A DNA stretch of 64,000 nt from contig JAJEKV010000018.1 in the NCBI GenBank assembly GCA_021234155.1, positions 19,443,423-19,507,422 of the forward strand, in the 5' to 3' direction. The DNA comes from Isoetes taiwanensis. Lineage: Eukaryota; Streptophyta; Lycopodiopsida; Isoetales; Isoetaceae. Made by a program: the position numbers and the translations under genes. Below are positions 1-12,749 of the stretch, piece by piece (the stretch's first letter is position 1; every line of letters begins with the position of its first letter). The notes below the pieces were generated by a model. That model had not been told where the DNA came from. It saw only the letters and a list, made by a program, of their open reading frames with translations, and ran no database searches.

Positions 1-239
1 ACGAGCGTAGGCCAATGCTAAGGGAGAGCTACTACTTGAGATATGCTCGACCACCGAGTCATTATAGCCAACGGGTACGTAAATGGGGCGGGTCGTGAAG
101 TACACAAGCCGTAATGCACATGGGAAAAGTATAGTGGATCACGGATAATAAATGACAATTCAGCCAGAAATGATATCGATTCACGCCCTCGGACCGGGCC
201 GGGTCGGCAAAAGAGAGAGCTACTGCACCCATACAGCCT

Positions 240-2971
240 AACACTTATGGGGGATGGATACACCCCGAAGGTATGCAACAAGAGACAGAGGAAATTAAGG
301 GAAAATGAAAATACGCTTCAGAAAAGAAAATAGATGTATTTGTACAATACATTCGTGAAGAAATGGGAAAATGGAATTGGGGAGCACACAGAGCGCATTT
401 AGAATGGAGACAGTTTAATGACATAACAAAGAAAAGTAAAGTGGAAGCATTTGGAAAGAGAAAAGAAAAAAGAGGAAAAGATGCGCTCAAAAGCCCTCGA
501 AATGGGTATGATGACGAATGCGTAAAAACGTAAAAAGAAGGGTCGAGCATAAAGGGGAGGGAAACATACCAAACCGAGAAAAAAAGATATACCCTCAAAA
601 TGGCCGAGAGCAAAGAGGAACAGAATCTGACATAACACCAATGGGGCTGGCTAAACTCCTGAAAAAACAGCCCCGGAAATTCCTCGGAAAGGGCTCCAAA
701 AGAAAGGACAGGGGAATCAAAAAATAGTAGTTCACAAGAGGAAATTGGGGACAGACATTTGGGAGAAATACTTGAGAAACTTTTATAAAAACAGGCATCC
801 CCAAAGACCGATACCGTAACTACAAGGATGGACAAACTGTTTTTTTAATACACAGAAGTGATGTTGGCATTGAATAGAATGGCTAATAACAAAGCCCCGC
901 ACTCCATACTTCAAGCAACAAAGGAACTATTAAAGAGTGTAGATGCAATAATCTTAAAGCAAGTGATGATATTTTTAATGGTATCATACACACAATGACT
1001 ACCATCCGTGGGCGATAACAGGTGATACCCCCTACACAAAGGGGGAGCGCACAGAACCGGAAATTACGTAACTATAATGGTGAGCCCCATTTTGCAAAAT
1101 GGTTTGGAAAAGTTCTAGACAACAAGTCAAGAATTGGGCAGAGGGGGGGAATCGGAGAGCACAAGGACAAAGGGTGGTTTAGGGCGGATCACTCAACAAA
1201 TGCATCACTTAGTGACACCTGCACATATCGACGTAACGTAATAGAAACCAAGGGAAGAAAATAATATGTCGCTTTGTGGATTTTAGGAAAGCTGCTTTGA
1301 CACAAATTCCGAAAAAGCTAATACGCAGGCTTATAGATATGCGTGCACCAAAGGATATGGTGGGGGCAATTGCGAGATTATACTATAATGTGTACGCCGA
1401 AAATGGAAGAAGAAGGGAAAGCTTATAGATTGTGACACCTGGTCAAACAGGGTGCCCACTATCTCCCCACATTATTTGGGATATACAGATGCCCCGCAGG
1501 ATTTTATAGCAAAACAGCAAGGGGACACAGACGCCCCTACCCTAGGGAATACTGTAAAGTACCCATCATGCTATATGCATGACTTGAGCATGATGGCTAC
1601 AAAGAACAAAGGGATGCACAAAGTTACTTAAACTGCTAGAAAATTTCGAAAAGACAAAGGTTGACAGCTAATCTGGAAAAAAAAAAAACCAAAATAGTCT
1701 TTTTTTCGCAAAAGGTAAACATAAACCGCTCGATACTTGGGAACGTAACTAGAAGAATCAAATGTATCACGATATCCGGATATGACGCCGCATGGCACCT
1801 GAAAATGGGCTAAAGTGGCGCATTACAAGATTCCAAGCAAACATCGGAAGCTACTACAATATGAAAATTTCGCAACAAAAGCAGATAATAAACCGAAATT
1901 AAATGCTATTTGTTCAAGGTGAAGAGTTGCAACTACACAAATATATGGGGCGGTTTGGGGGCCGTGTCCGACGGGAGAAAAGTGGGAAAACAAGAAGGGA
2001 TTTACGACAATGGCATAAGGTGAATTTAAACTGAGAAACTAATACACCACAAACAACTATAGTATATGAGACAGGCAAACCGATAGAAGTAAGGGGTATG
2101 GAAAGGACCATCGATATCTTATAAGGAACAATGCAAAGGGAAACCATGCAAGCTAGCAAAACATTGGCACGTGAGAATCGGCCGAAGCCCACATAATCGG
2201 TTGCAACGGTGGTTCAGTGGATGTAGCAATGTGGACGCAGGAAATTGGGGATGAACTTGAGCGATCTCATCACCGGCGGGGAATGGAAAGACGAGTGGGT
2301 CGACAAAGCCACGCGACATGGTCGCATAACCATACGCCCCAAGACAATGTGGCTTTGGACAGCTTTCAACCCGACAATGATAGGCACCGTGATATACCAG
2401 ATGACACAATAGGAAAAGCCGTGAGAGACACTCTAGCTTAGATTCAGAATGGGAAGTCACGAAATGAGGATTGAAAAGGACAAAAGCGTGGGATAGAGAG
2501 AGAGGATCGAATATGCGTAATTTGTGACAAAGGGAAGTGGAAGATGAGAATCATATGCTAAATGATTGCCCTAAGATATGAAAGCATCGTGAATAAGTAC
2601 GTAAATATAAGGTGGGGTCAGCCCGCATACATCATGATGACAAAATCGTAAAACAAGGAGGACCCGGCGACGAATACGGAAATGACGCACCGTGCACCGA
2701 AAGAACACAAAGAAAAGGGTTTCGCTATGAACGCCGTGAGAGGCGCAACATAAACACCCCCGAAAACGCTCACCAAAGCTGATTGATAACGACGCTACCG
2801 GGTACTAACGCCATGAAGCCGATCCAAAAAGCCGGGTGCCAGATAATAGAGAAAAGTCAAGCCTTCTAAAAGGCTACATTGTAAATCAGCATGATGTGCT
2901 AGTAGCACCCGTAAGGGAGCTCGCCCATGCTACATAAGTCCACGGGCCTCAGGGTACAAGGGACAATAATG

Positions 2972-3018
<47 letters not shown>
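240..3018 (+). mobile_element. Degraded non-LTR retrotransposon (LINE A), ORF2 remnant
   Basis: Translated pieces in shifting frames follow the order of a LINE ORF2. A pre-RT stretch with KKQPRKF lies near 660. RT motifs follow: ALNRMANNKAP near 863, then GFRADHSTNASLSDT with IIE-like text ending at 1264, and CRFVDFRKA near 1268. A finger-like tail, CVICDKG...EDENHMLNDC, is near 2516-2575. The element ends in a (TATC)n tract, as LINEs with microsatellite tails do. Many stops and frameshifts show it is dead. The 5' boundary is not visible; bases 1-240 may be more of the same element. Family-level call is confident, clade is not. Confidence 0.8.
2972..3018 (+). repeat. (TATC)n microsatellite, probable LINE A 3' tail
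   Basis: About twelve perfect TATC units directly follow the degraded LINE coding region. The position and orientation fit a LINE 3' tail rather than an unrelated microsatellite. Confidence 0.85.
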
Positions 3019-3583
3019 TCTCTCAAAACCTTAGGCGAACTCGTATTTCATATTTCAAAATCATAGGCGCGTCCAATGATAAATGACTATAAGCAAAACG
3101 AGAGGTGCCCAGAGGCCCCACCATACGATATGGGCCGTAGGATCGACGAATCCGGCGAGTGTGGTAGTCCAGGGTGCACCTCGTTTAGATGCAATGAGTT
3201 CCCTATAAAAATGCTCTCGGTTGTCTTACTTATCTAACGATTTTCACATGTCCAAACTTTATGTGTGTTGTGTCGTGCGCGTGCCGTGACCATTCTTTGT
3301 CCATTCCACTCTGATCCTCGCGAGGGCACGTTCAGAGGCATGGTGTACCACTAACGTGGATGGCTCCTCGCTCAGGTGTCCCGACCCGGATGGGTGAGGA
3401 CACACCGAAAGGACGTATGTCTATAAGGTGGGGGAGTAAGATCATATCCAGGAGAAAACTGCGGCTATACATATATATTGTGTCGTGGCAGCTTTTCACA
3501 TGCCCAAACTTTATGCCCAAACATGTGTGTTGTGTCATGGCTGATTTATGTCAATGGACAAACATTTGATCGGAAAGCATTGT
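3019..3583. other. Spacer between two LINEs, no gene seen
   Basis: No coding region is recognised. A diverged direct repeat is present: TTTTCACATGTCCAAACTTT at 3241 recurs as TTTTCACATGCCCAAACTTT near 3493, each followed by TGTGTGTTGTGTC. It may be the remains of another interspersed repeat. Confidence 0.5.
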
Positions 3584-3607
3584 AAGGAAGGAAGGAAGGA
3601 AGGAAGG
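3584..3607 (-). repeat. (GAAG)n tract, LINE B 3' tail on the minus strand
   Basis: Six tetranucleotide units, read as (CCTT)n on the minus strand, directly follow the LINE B 3' end. Confidence 0.8.
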
Positions 3608-3865
3608 TATTTTTATCGTCCACGGAGACCAATCGGTCTATGGGACCCAATACAAAAGCGCAAAGAAGTTTGATTACACCCCGATTAAAAACCCCACCGG
3701 CGGTTTTCAGGAAAACCGTAGGCAAAGAATCAGCCTGGCCGATAAACTATTCCAATATATGAAATGTAAAAATACACAAATATATACACTCATGTATCGC
3801 ATCTATAGTGCCCGACAATGAGCAAGCAGCCAGGGGCAAAAAGGTGGGCTCGCAGATCCAAGACT

Positions 3866-4620
3866 TTAATGTACGCACCCTAGAGCACGACCGACGCAGT
3901 GTTCATCGCCGAAATGTAGGGGCAAGTCCGCCGCACTAAGGAACGATCCGGCCCGACCGACCAATCTTGGGCAACTCGAAAGTGTGAGACTCATCCTCAA
4001 TGGCACCCGCTTGACAAAGACCGACAGAGCTCGCCCGGCGGGGCTTCCCAATCCACCGCCTGGCCTCGATGCAGAGATGGTGGGCGCTCGTATGAATGGA
4101 GGCAATGAGTCTCAAGCGCTTTTTAGGGCAAAATGGAACCGGGAGGTAGAGCCATGGGCCCCGCCCACGCGGGTTGATGTGCTCCTTGTAATGGGCCGCT
4201 TTGACCCGCCTCTAGAGCCGGTCCCTGAGCTTGCCAAGGAAGCAAGCATCCGTATTCCCCGCAGTCGTGGACGACGGCCTACCGGGTCCACCTGCCGCGA
4301 CATCGCTCCATCTCCGGCGAACCACCGATCTCTCTTACCCTCCAATAGGCTCCGAGCCAAGGGCCCATTGCCACAAGCCCGGTCAAAAGGGAGCCGAAAG
4401 CATCACCCATATTAACCACTTTCAAAAATAGACGATGTGTCTATCAAGGGCTGCCCGCTGAAGTGGCAAGAATCCAGCTTCACTTGGAATCCGATAGGGG
4501 ACCGAAGGTTTCACCCCAAGTGCGCCTGCGGTTAAAATGCCTTCGCACTCGCTCCAAGTCATTCCGGTGTCGCCAAAGAGACGAATCGCCCCAAACCCCG
4601 ACCCCTGGCATGTATGATAG
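3866..4620 (-). pseudogene. LINE B post-RT (thumb/C-terminal) region, broken
   Basis: Minus-strand frames in this stretch are GC-rich and continue the LINE beyond the RT. One frame carries LERVRRHF, a motif common after the RT in such elements (ERVQRxFLR in many relatives), and another spans 4112-4360. Several stops and frame changes are present. The region was continuous with the RT before the MITE at 4628-5274 inserted. Confidence 0.5.
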
Positions 4621-4627
4621 GCTCAAC

Positions 4628-5274
4628 CATGGAATAAAAATAATGGCTAAGATTAGCCAAATGGCTATTTTGTAGCAGTTTGCCAAGAAAAAATACTAAA
4701 GTAAATGGAAAAAAAAATGCCCAAAAAAGAAAATTTTAGCCCAATTTTTGTCACCCAAGTGAGTTTTTAGGTTGAATAGCCAAACCTTTACCTCCGCATA
4801 TATCCATCAGGACATCGATTAGCTAAACCTAAGATAGAGTGGGCTTGGAAAAATGGATAGATTAGCCCGAAATTCAACACCAATATATGTACTAACTTTA
4901 AGAAATTTCAAATAGGGTTTATATTTTTCTTTTTTTTTCCACTTTCTTTCTTGTTCCAAGTACAAAGTTGAAGCATTAGAGGAAAAAGAACAAAGTAGTC
5001 CCTTTTTTTTAGGTTTTTGAACATGTTCATATATGTTTGTGTCTTGATTTATGTATTTACAATAAACTCAATGTCTTTGCCAAAATGCTTGATAGCGTGA
5101 TGGCTAATATTTGCCTTTCCATTTTCTGAAAGTTTAGCCAAAAGCAAAAAATTGTGATGGAGAAAACCATTTAGTTTAGCCAAGTGTTAGAAACTTCTAG
5201 CCCCAATTTGAAGGTAGTTTAGCTAAACCTATTCTGGCTACACTAAATTATAGGAGTAGTAATTTATTCCATGC
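4628..5274. mobile_element. MITE-like element nested in LINE B
   Basis: An AT-rich island of about 647 bp sits in the GC-rich LINE. Its ends are inverted copies: CATGGAATAAA at 4628-4638 and TTTATTCCATG(C) at 5263-5274. GGCTCAACCA occurs on both sides (4620-4629 and 5275-5284), giving an 8-10 bp target-site duplication that partly overlaps the terminal repeat. Inside are many short TTAGCCAAA / TAGCTAAAC repeats in both orientations and no coding region. The duplication length suggests a hAT- or Mutator-type transposase in trans; this is inference. Confidence 0.75.
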
Positions 5275-5316
5275 GGCTCAACCAGCACCCAAAACAGATG
5301 TGCCTGATGGCCCCAA

Positions 5317-6311
5317 TCATAGAGCTCTGCCTGGTGATCTATTCCTCGCGATGGCATAAAGCTGCTTCCAGCCCGCTATCACCCGGGCAGTTTGATGGAC
5401 GCCTCCCAACAGAGCGCAGGAGGGGAACTCCACCCTAGGTACTTGTAGGTGGGCGGACCTCCACAGCTCGCCGTCCCTCGGATATGTGAGTGCAGGAGGC
5501 CCGGGGTGGCGGAGGAGGATAAGAACCACCGGGTCTTGGGCCGATTCACACGCATGTCAGAGAAAGCCCGGGCATCGTGTCTAGGGCATCCGCATGAGAC
5601 CGCATAGCTTCTCGGGTGTTGGCCGGAAGGTCAACATCGTCCGCATAGATGAGCCGGGCGGATGACCCGTGCAAAAAGCCGATGCCATCCCCTCATGCTC
5701 AGTAGCCGTGGCTCTAACCGGTCAATGTAGAGGCCAAAAGTGTTGGTGAGAGGGGCAGCCCCGCGGACCCGATACTACCGGTGAATGCTTGGCCCTTTGG
5801 TCGCATCCCGCCAAAATAACTCTCATACATTGTGATATGGCATTCTCGCACGTGCGCAAATGAAGCCCCATTGACGTAGTGTAGTCCATGCTTTTCCCGG
5901 GACCGTGACGAAAGCCTTCGGGTTCACAAAGCAACAATACAAGTCCCGCCGATGGTTTCGGGCGGTTTTCAATCGCCCGCAGTGTAAAGATATGGTCAAT
6001 CGCTGAGTGGCGGGTCTAAAGCCTGCTTGTGTGAGGGCTCGCGACATCTGGCCGCCTCGCCTCGGGTCAATCGCTGCCGAGAATGTCACCCAATAGTTTG
6101 GCAAATACCGAATCGACCATGATCATCCCAGAATTGGTCGGACAAAGGGGTCGCCCGCCTTGTGAATGGGGACAACCCCGCTTGTGGTCCATTGTCGGGG
6201 AAACCTTCCCGCAATGCTCGCTGAAATTGTAGTGAGGATCGCGACCGGGCCGCCCCGCCCATTTGAGTAACTCGCCCGCATACCGCCGAGGTCACCGCCC
6301 CCATTAGCCAC
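5317..6311 (-). pseudogene. LINE B reverse transcriptase domain, frameshifted
   Basis: The minus strand shows RT blocks in order. FQRALREGFPDN with VPIHKAGDPF comes first (6123-6311). TQAGFRPA and LYCCFVNPKAF follow (5823-6104), then GPRGCPSHQHFWPL (a GCPLSPxLF block), and LIYADD at 5636-5653. The catalytic YADD is intact at 5636-5647. Frames change at least three times between these blocks, and KAFDTV reads KAFVTV, so the enzyme is dead. The motif order and the HKAGDP block are typical of plant LINE ORF2 proteins. Confidence 0.85.
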
Positions 6312-7099
6312 CGCTTCGTGCCCTCCACAACATCCTCCTCCTCAAGCAAAACCAATGGGGGGCCATCCCGTGGGGGGTATGGGCATACGCGCCCCCCGTG
6401 GGTCATAGAACTACCGCAAGTACCTTCCCACCGCCTCGGGTGTGATGTCCCTGTAGGCTGGGCTGACTTCAAAGCACTCGCTACCAAAAGGTTCGAGGAT
6501 GAGGTCCAACAGCCAACATCTCCCCGGGTGCTGGCGGTACCGCGTACCGTCTCCTTCGATGGGCACGAGCATCGTGGTGGCCTCGGTACCGATACTGGAT
6601 CCGGACCGACTCGAGCCGGGCGCCATTCTTTACACGCCGCATACCGCCACGCCGCGAAAATGTGTTGCCGCCCCCGAGCTGCTACGGGGAAGGAGGGGGA
6701 GGGGAGTCTCCCAAAACACCTGTCCCGCCAGATCCCGTAATAGCTCACCAACCGGTTCTGGCTCGGCCGCTTCTAGTGTGGGGGTTCAGAGAATTGCCGG
6801 GTGGCGCCTACGAGCATCTACAGAGTCCTCTCGCCGCGCCATAATCCAACCGAACCGAGGATGCATGAAGGGGTGGCATAGTAGGGGTTCCGCGGCTTGC
6901 TGCCATGTCCAAATAAAGTGGAGGTGATCCGAGTCGATTCTCCTCATCCCTACCGCCGTCGGTGCCCACCCTAAACGACCGATGAGATGTATATCTTATG
7001 CGCCAACCACGAAAGCACACATAGTCTACCACACTAGACCCTCCCCTCATTGTCCCGTCTCAGAGGTGCACTTGTGAGAAGCGGCCACCGTGGATGTGC

Positions 7100-7720
7100 C
7101 ATTGCAAATTATCAAGTCAAAAATACCGCATAGCAGAGCAACGTCGCCAAAGCGAGTGACCCGGCCGGCCATCCGATCCTCGCGGGCTGTGTTGCCTCTG
7201 CGGACGTGAGCCGCAGGACATCGCGCCGGGTCGCTTCATGGGCTGCTCTATCACGTCCGCATTGAAATCCCAAGAAGGATGACCCTACCCAATCGCTTTG
7301 TGCCCGTGATATCATCATATAGATCGACATAAGGGTCCATCCTATCCGCATCGGAGTGGCTCGCGATAGGAAGGTGCTCTCTCGCATGAGGGAAATAACA
7401 GCGCCGTAAAAAGAGGGTTGCCACTGGTATTATGCACATGAACCCACAAGTACCGCCTTCCTGAGGGTAATCGAATGTGCCAAGGTTGTCCTGCAGAGTA
7501 GCAAGCAACCCTAACATGACCCCTTTGTCCCGTGCATGTGTATTGAAGACCGAGAAATGTTGGTAACCCTACGGACAGCCTGCTGGCGTCTGCATGCTCC
7601 CATGTTCCATGAGAAAGATGAGATCCATATCGGCCGCCCACGGAGTTGAGATCCTGCCCCCTTTCGCCAAGGGAAGCCTCGACAATTCCATGAGACCACC
7701 CTAAGCACAATTCCTATTTG
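7100..7720 (-). pseudogene. LINE B APE-type endonuclease domain, frameshifted
   Basis: The minus-strand reading starts with RVVSWNCRG (7676-7700), the N-terminal strand of APE-like LINE endonucleases. It continues through LGLLATLQDNLGTF and a VILLGDFNAD-like block near 7258-7280. There one G is missing, so the text reads LLGISM. The downstream part is in another frame. The domain nicks target DNA in active elements. This copy cannot be made as one protein. Confidence 0.75.
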
Positions 7721-8611
7721 TCGGGCAGAAGAAGCTTGCGCGCAGCCTGTCGAAAGGGGAGGGACGGGAAGCGAGGGCCGAGTGAGAAGTAGATGGAGCG
7801 GGCAAAAGATGTGGCCGAGGGCGGGTCGTGGAGGGAGCAGGAGTAGGAGCGGGAGAAGGGGGACTGTGGTAGGAGAAGGGCTACGGGCTACATTCAGTCG
7901 CGATTGGGCCGCGGGTCCAGCAGCTAGGGAAGCAAAATGGGCGGAAAATGTGCATCCTGCCCCAACCAATCTCGCTGCGACCCCCCTTGGTGTCGGGATG
8001 CCTCCGACCCCGACAAGCTCCTATCTGGCGGCCTCTGTTGCGCGGGTGGTGTGAGGTCCCTTCCGGCCCCACGCATAGGGGATCGCCCCTTCAAAGCATC
8101 TTGCCCCGGCGAATATGGCATCACGCGACTCTGGCGATCCGCGAACCGCTAATATGACAATGCGGGGTTTACGACCCCGCGCCGAGCCCCATGGCGAAGC
8201 CGCTTTCGAAAATGTGAATCCGGTCCAGGGGAATGTCATCCGTCGAGAATGTGTGTTCGATGTTATGGGCGAATTCCTCCTCTTCTCCGCATGCCTCGGA
8301 CTACCGCATTATGGCCTCCGTCCGTCTTTGCTGGAGTTACTGCGCCTGCTTGGTCAAAAGGTGGGCGAGGGCCTGGCCTTGGCTGGTGGTGGTGGTGGCC
8401 GGGATGGCGTGGGGTGGCTTGAGTCGCGCGGGCAGCGGTCGTGGTCCGCTTGGCGTGCCGCATACCTTGGGGGCTGGGGTAGCGGTTCAGCCGCCCCTCG
8501 CCTGCGCAAAGTCGAGAGCTCAGGCTCTTGCGGGGCACAACTGGCCATCCATCTCTCATGACCGGCCGCAGCGGTGACTATGAACCCTGGATAGGGAGAC
8601 CCTGGCCCTGT

Positions 8612-8911
8612 CTATGGATGGCTGCCCGCAACCCCTGGAGCTCCAGACTCTGGCTCTGAGTAGCGAGGGCGTGCTCGAGCCCCAGCACACGGGCGTCCAG
8701 AGCTGGGCTTGCTGCTCCGATCGTACTCTGAAGAACCCGGCCGGTTCCGCCCGTCGCAAGAGCTGCCAAGGCCCCCGCGCGCCATGGTGGTGGCTTCCTC
8801 AACCTCTGACTGAAGCCGAGACACGGTGACCATCGTCTCGTTCATTGCCCGCTCCCTCTCCTGTGTCATGGTGTCCAGAGTGATGAACACAGAGTCTAGG
8901 TGGGCCCGCAT
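8612..8911 (-). pseudogene. Coiled-coil ORF1-like segment at the 5' end of LINE B
   Basis: A 99-residue minus-strand frame begins MRAHLDSVFITLDTMTQERE and continues with heptad-like spacing and charged residues (RLQSEVEEATTMA) before a low-complexity Ser/Pro/Arg tail. Its place upstream of the endonuclease fits LINE ORF1, whose products form trimeric coiled coils. No RNA-binding motif is visible, so the role is inferred from position. Confidence 0.4.
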
Positions 8912-8960
8912 GTCAGCGAGCTCCTTCCTGGCCTGTTGCCGTTCGAACCCAGGCCAAGAG

Positions 8961-11900
8961 TATCATTATTTCCTTTGGCTTCGATCTTGATGAATTTAAA
9001 AGTACTTTGAAAGTGAAGATACAAGATGCATCATGGAGATGTCATTCCAAACGCTATTTCTAGATGGAGGCATAAAAGAATTATTAAACTATTTCCCATC
9101 CAACTGAAAGTTGAGATCATTTCCAAGATGAATTTATTCGTGTTCACAACAATAATAACATTGGAAAACTGCCAATCTACACTGATATGGAATTTCAATA
9201 TAAAAGCCAGCAATTCCATTTCTGACAAAACAACAGCAGAATAGACTCTTGGGTTCACATTTTTTGGGCTCTGCACGTTGCACTAGGCCACATTATCTGT
9301 TTAGCGCCAAGTAATTATCATAGAGACAAAGTATTCCAAATATTCCGTTAAGAAAATTAATGGCTTATATTTCCATCAATGTTCTTACTGGAGCAGTTAT
9401 ATTGATTAATGTATGTGGCAATGAAGCTATGTGCATAAGGAGGGTCTTAAAATTCTCTTGTCAAATCATTGTGGCCAGCATGCCTAAAGTGGTTAAGTTT
9501 AATAACCACAATTACAATGATATGATCAAGACAGCCTCTAGTTATGGCAGCCTGCCAATTTTTTACAATCATCTAAGATGCAACATAGAAAGTATCAACA
9601 GGGATTTTCCAAGGATATGCATATACCAGGTTTAAAATCCTGCTTCGTTCATCCTCTCTTTCAGCCAAATGGCCCTTTGTAAGAGGCAGTGCATCACCAA
9701 CCTTCTCTTCCTTTTTGTTTAATATAGACTAAACTAACTTGTTTGATATAGACTGTACATAAATGTACCGAAACTAACCTATGTTCTTGCAGCCTGCTAT
9801 GCCTTGGAGGTAATTGACACCTAGAAAGCATGTCCAGGTGGATAATTCCTTTTCAAGAAGCAAGAAACTAGAAAGGGAAATAGATTACCTGCACGCAATC
9901 CCTTCACGGACCAAATGTTACATCAGGTCATGTACAGCTACATTTTAAAAAATGATAAGATGTAATGCCTTGCCATCTTCATACTTTAAGCACTACAACA
10001 ACTTGCCATCTTCATAATGATGAATGCCACAAGAGGTAAAGTACCACATATGCAGAAATTGGAAAGTGCCTGCTCAACATGTTATAAATACAGAGGACTT
10101 AGGTCAAGAAGTGGCTTACCTTGAAAATATTTTCGCCAGTCCGATGGTATGAGAACTAACAATATTGACAGCAGTTGATATTCCAGCTACTATCGCAGCA
10201 ATTATGACAACATCCCTTGCTTCAGGATGTTTTTGATTGCACATCATTTCTAAAAACTTTTTTTTTTGAGGGTCCTAATAAAAATAGGCCTTTCACTTAT
10301 AGCCACACTTCTGTGAGAGAGCTTCTGTGTAAATGTCTTTAAGCCCTTGATAAATTCCAGATTGTGATCATACTTCTTGGCAAATCCAATTCCTAGATCT
10401 GCAACAATCTGCCAAGATGATATTCCCGTTAACTCTGCTGTCTATATTCGTGCACAGAGTACATGTGCTACTCCTTGAACAACATCAATATACTGCATTG
10501 TGTTCAAACAAGTCATGTCAGATCTAATTGTGAACAAGTGGCCTGCTTGCATCTCTTCTAATTCTGGTAGAGTTATCAACTCTTGCAGGCCAAAGGTTAG
10601 AAATTGCCTATGGTCACACATAAGCTGCAGGTTAACTTGTTTTTCCATGTATTAAGATTATGTATTGTATGGTTGTCCATGGGCCTTATTTGCTTTTCTG
10701 GGTATTGTGTGTTTCTTGATAAAATCCCATATGTTGCATTCTCTAACGGAAGATGAGTCGCACTATACAAACTCTGTAAAGTTCAGAAACTTGATGATAA
10801 TAAAAGATGGCTAGGATCTATGTTCCATGACTGTAGCTCTCCTCCACATGCTTATAAAGGGCCTTTCAAGCATGAATTACTGAATGGGACATATTATACA
10901 TTCATTATACCAGAAAAGCAAGCGAAATTTTTGAGAGGCAAGTTAAGTTGCTAATAACAGGCATGGCGGATTAAAATAGAACTGAATTTACGCATAACAC
11001 AACCATCATGACAGACTACTCAGAAAAATTGCAGGCTTAGAGAGGCATGGCGGATAAAACTAAATATATATGTATAATGCATATGCAGCCATCATGGCAG
11101 ACTACTCTCAGAAAAAATGCAGGCTTAGAGATATGCACCTTGGTCTCGAACCGCTGATATAAAAGCTCCAGACTCTTATTACACGCTTCAAAACTTCAGG
11201 AATTGAAACATCATCAAATCACCGGCATATAGATAATGGTAAATGATAGTATAGGACAAAACATCTGATCAAATAGTGGTGTAGAGATACTCACATTTGG
11301 GTATTTTCCAAACATTTGGGTATTAGAGATGTGTATTCACTTCCCAAGGAATTCGCTGCGCAATAATAAGTGATCAAGGAGCATTCCGTGTTTTTACATC
11401 TACTCGAACTTTATAATGTTTCTTAAGAATTTCATGCATCTGTGCAGAAAGGGAAAAGGGAATCAGCTTACTAGTGACATTGTAATTAGATCGCGAGTTT
11501 AACTGACAAGATTTATTTAGTACCCAGGTATCATTATTGCGGCCAGCACCCAGATGTCATTATTGTAGCCACTCCATCGGATGAAGGAGTTTGATATATG
11601 AGAGCTGAATTTGACAGAAACTGCTACTAATTCAAGGGGGAAAGTGCGTCTTTGAAAACTGTATGCCTTCTTGATTCTTATATATATGCCACTGCAATCT
11701 ATTGTTGACTTTCTTGGACTTTCTTCTCACAGATCTTTAGCAAATGTCCTTTTTGGTATTATATTCAACTTACTTGAAGTTGGATGGACTATGCTCTCAT
11801 TGGGTCCAAATAAAAGCAAATGTTGAGGATCCGATGCTCTCGTAAGTAGCGGATTTTTATAAATGCATCAGCCTTTGTCTTTAGATGACCGTACGATTTG

Positions 11901-12139
11901 TCACTTCAGATGCGGTATCTGCAAAGAATGCTAGAGACTTCCAAAATGATTTACCTTTGCGAAAGCCTATACTTCTCTGACTTTGTATTTTCTTTAGCAC
12001 ATATATATACCAAATACTGGAACTGTCAGGGGTAACATTTAAATGTCCCATCCGTATTAGACTTCAAGAATACTACCATTTGTGCATGAATGTGTAGATC
12101 AATGATTAACTTTCTCAAGCTCATCAAGAATAATATTAA
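8961..12139. other. AT-rich non-coding stretch with possible decayed exons
   Basis: No intact gene is recognised. On the minus strand, 10442-10648 encodes LPELEEMQAGHLFTIRSDMT in a 68-residue frame. After one stop the same frame continues with WQIVADLGIGFAKKYDHN. Near 10118-10230 a further minus-strand frame reads VVIIAAIVAGISTAVNIVSS and ends at a good donor (AAG|GTAAGC). These read like exons of a decayed gene whose family I do not recognise. Confidence 0.35.
10959..11131. repeat. Tandem duplication, period about 85 bp
   Basis: AGGCATGGCGGAT recurs at 10959 and 11043. The block CAGACTACTC..CAGAAAAA..TGCAGGCTTAGAGA recurs at about 11003-11042 and 11089-11131. Two diverged copies of one unit. 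Confidence 0.65.
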
Positions 12140-12533
12140 CACTAGACCTGTCCCATGATGGACCATTAAAGGGCATTTTGAAGGTTCACAAAAAAAATCA
12201 TATAAAATCAAGAACGCAAAAACTAGCCAAACCCTTTCTAGGAATTCATATATGGTAGTCATGCTTCACGTAAAAAATACACAAAAATGTATCCGCTCCC
12301 ATTCTTGTGAGTTATGCTCTAGCAAACCCAAGGGGGTCAAGTACCAAAAGCTTCATGTTCACACAAAGTAAAACTGCCTTGATGAAAAGATTTTTTTGAT
12401 TTTTTTGGTTATAATGTTATTTTTCTACACGAGATATAGAGCAAGGCACAAAAAACCACATCTCAATTGGAACTGTGTGAAGGAAGATAGAGCAATTCAA
12501 ACATGACAGGGTCAAAACTGTCTTCTGCCTTTT

Positions 12534-12553
12534 GGGAACCAGTACTGGTTCCC
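12534..12553. repeat. Perfect 20-bp palindrome inside the CACTA element
   Basis: GGGAACCAGTACTGGTTCCC is its own reverse complement. Imperfect pairing extends outward to CTGC...GCAG. It may be a fused pair of subterminal binding motifs. Confidence 0.8.
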
Positions 12554-12749
12554 AGAAAGCAGTTGTGATATAAAAACAACAACTTTGAGAAGGAAATTAA
12601 TTTTAAGTTCAAATTTGGCATATAAGTAGTTCACGAGATCCTCCATCCTAGAAAAATGTTTGTTGAGTTCGAATTTGATGTTTTGACTTTTATTTCTATT
12701 TTCAATTTTAGGGAATCTATACAAATGGATAACATTGCTATATATGACT

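Larger units (their letters stand above)
3584..8960 (-). mobile_element. Non-LTR retrotransposon (LINE B), near full length, with nested MITE
   Basis: On the minus strand a GC-rich block reads, in order: a coiled-coil ORF1-like stretch (8612-8911), an APE-type endonuclease (about 7100-7720), a reverse transcriptase (about 5317-6311) and a post-RT domain (about 3866-4620). It ends in a (CCTT)n tail. The 3' end just before the tail reads GACCGATTGGTCTCCGTGGA, a LINE-like 3'UTR. Base composition changes sharply at about 8960, where AT-rich sequence begins, and I use that as the 5' end. Several frames carry stops and indels, so it is not active. An AT-rich insertion at 4628-5274 interrupts the post-RT region. 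Confidence 0.85.

Noticed and set aside
8115-8577. Plus-strand frames of 148 and 114 residues
   Set aside because: They lie opposite the GC-rich LINE B coding strand and have no independent signals.
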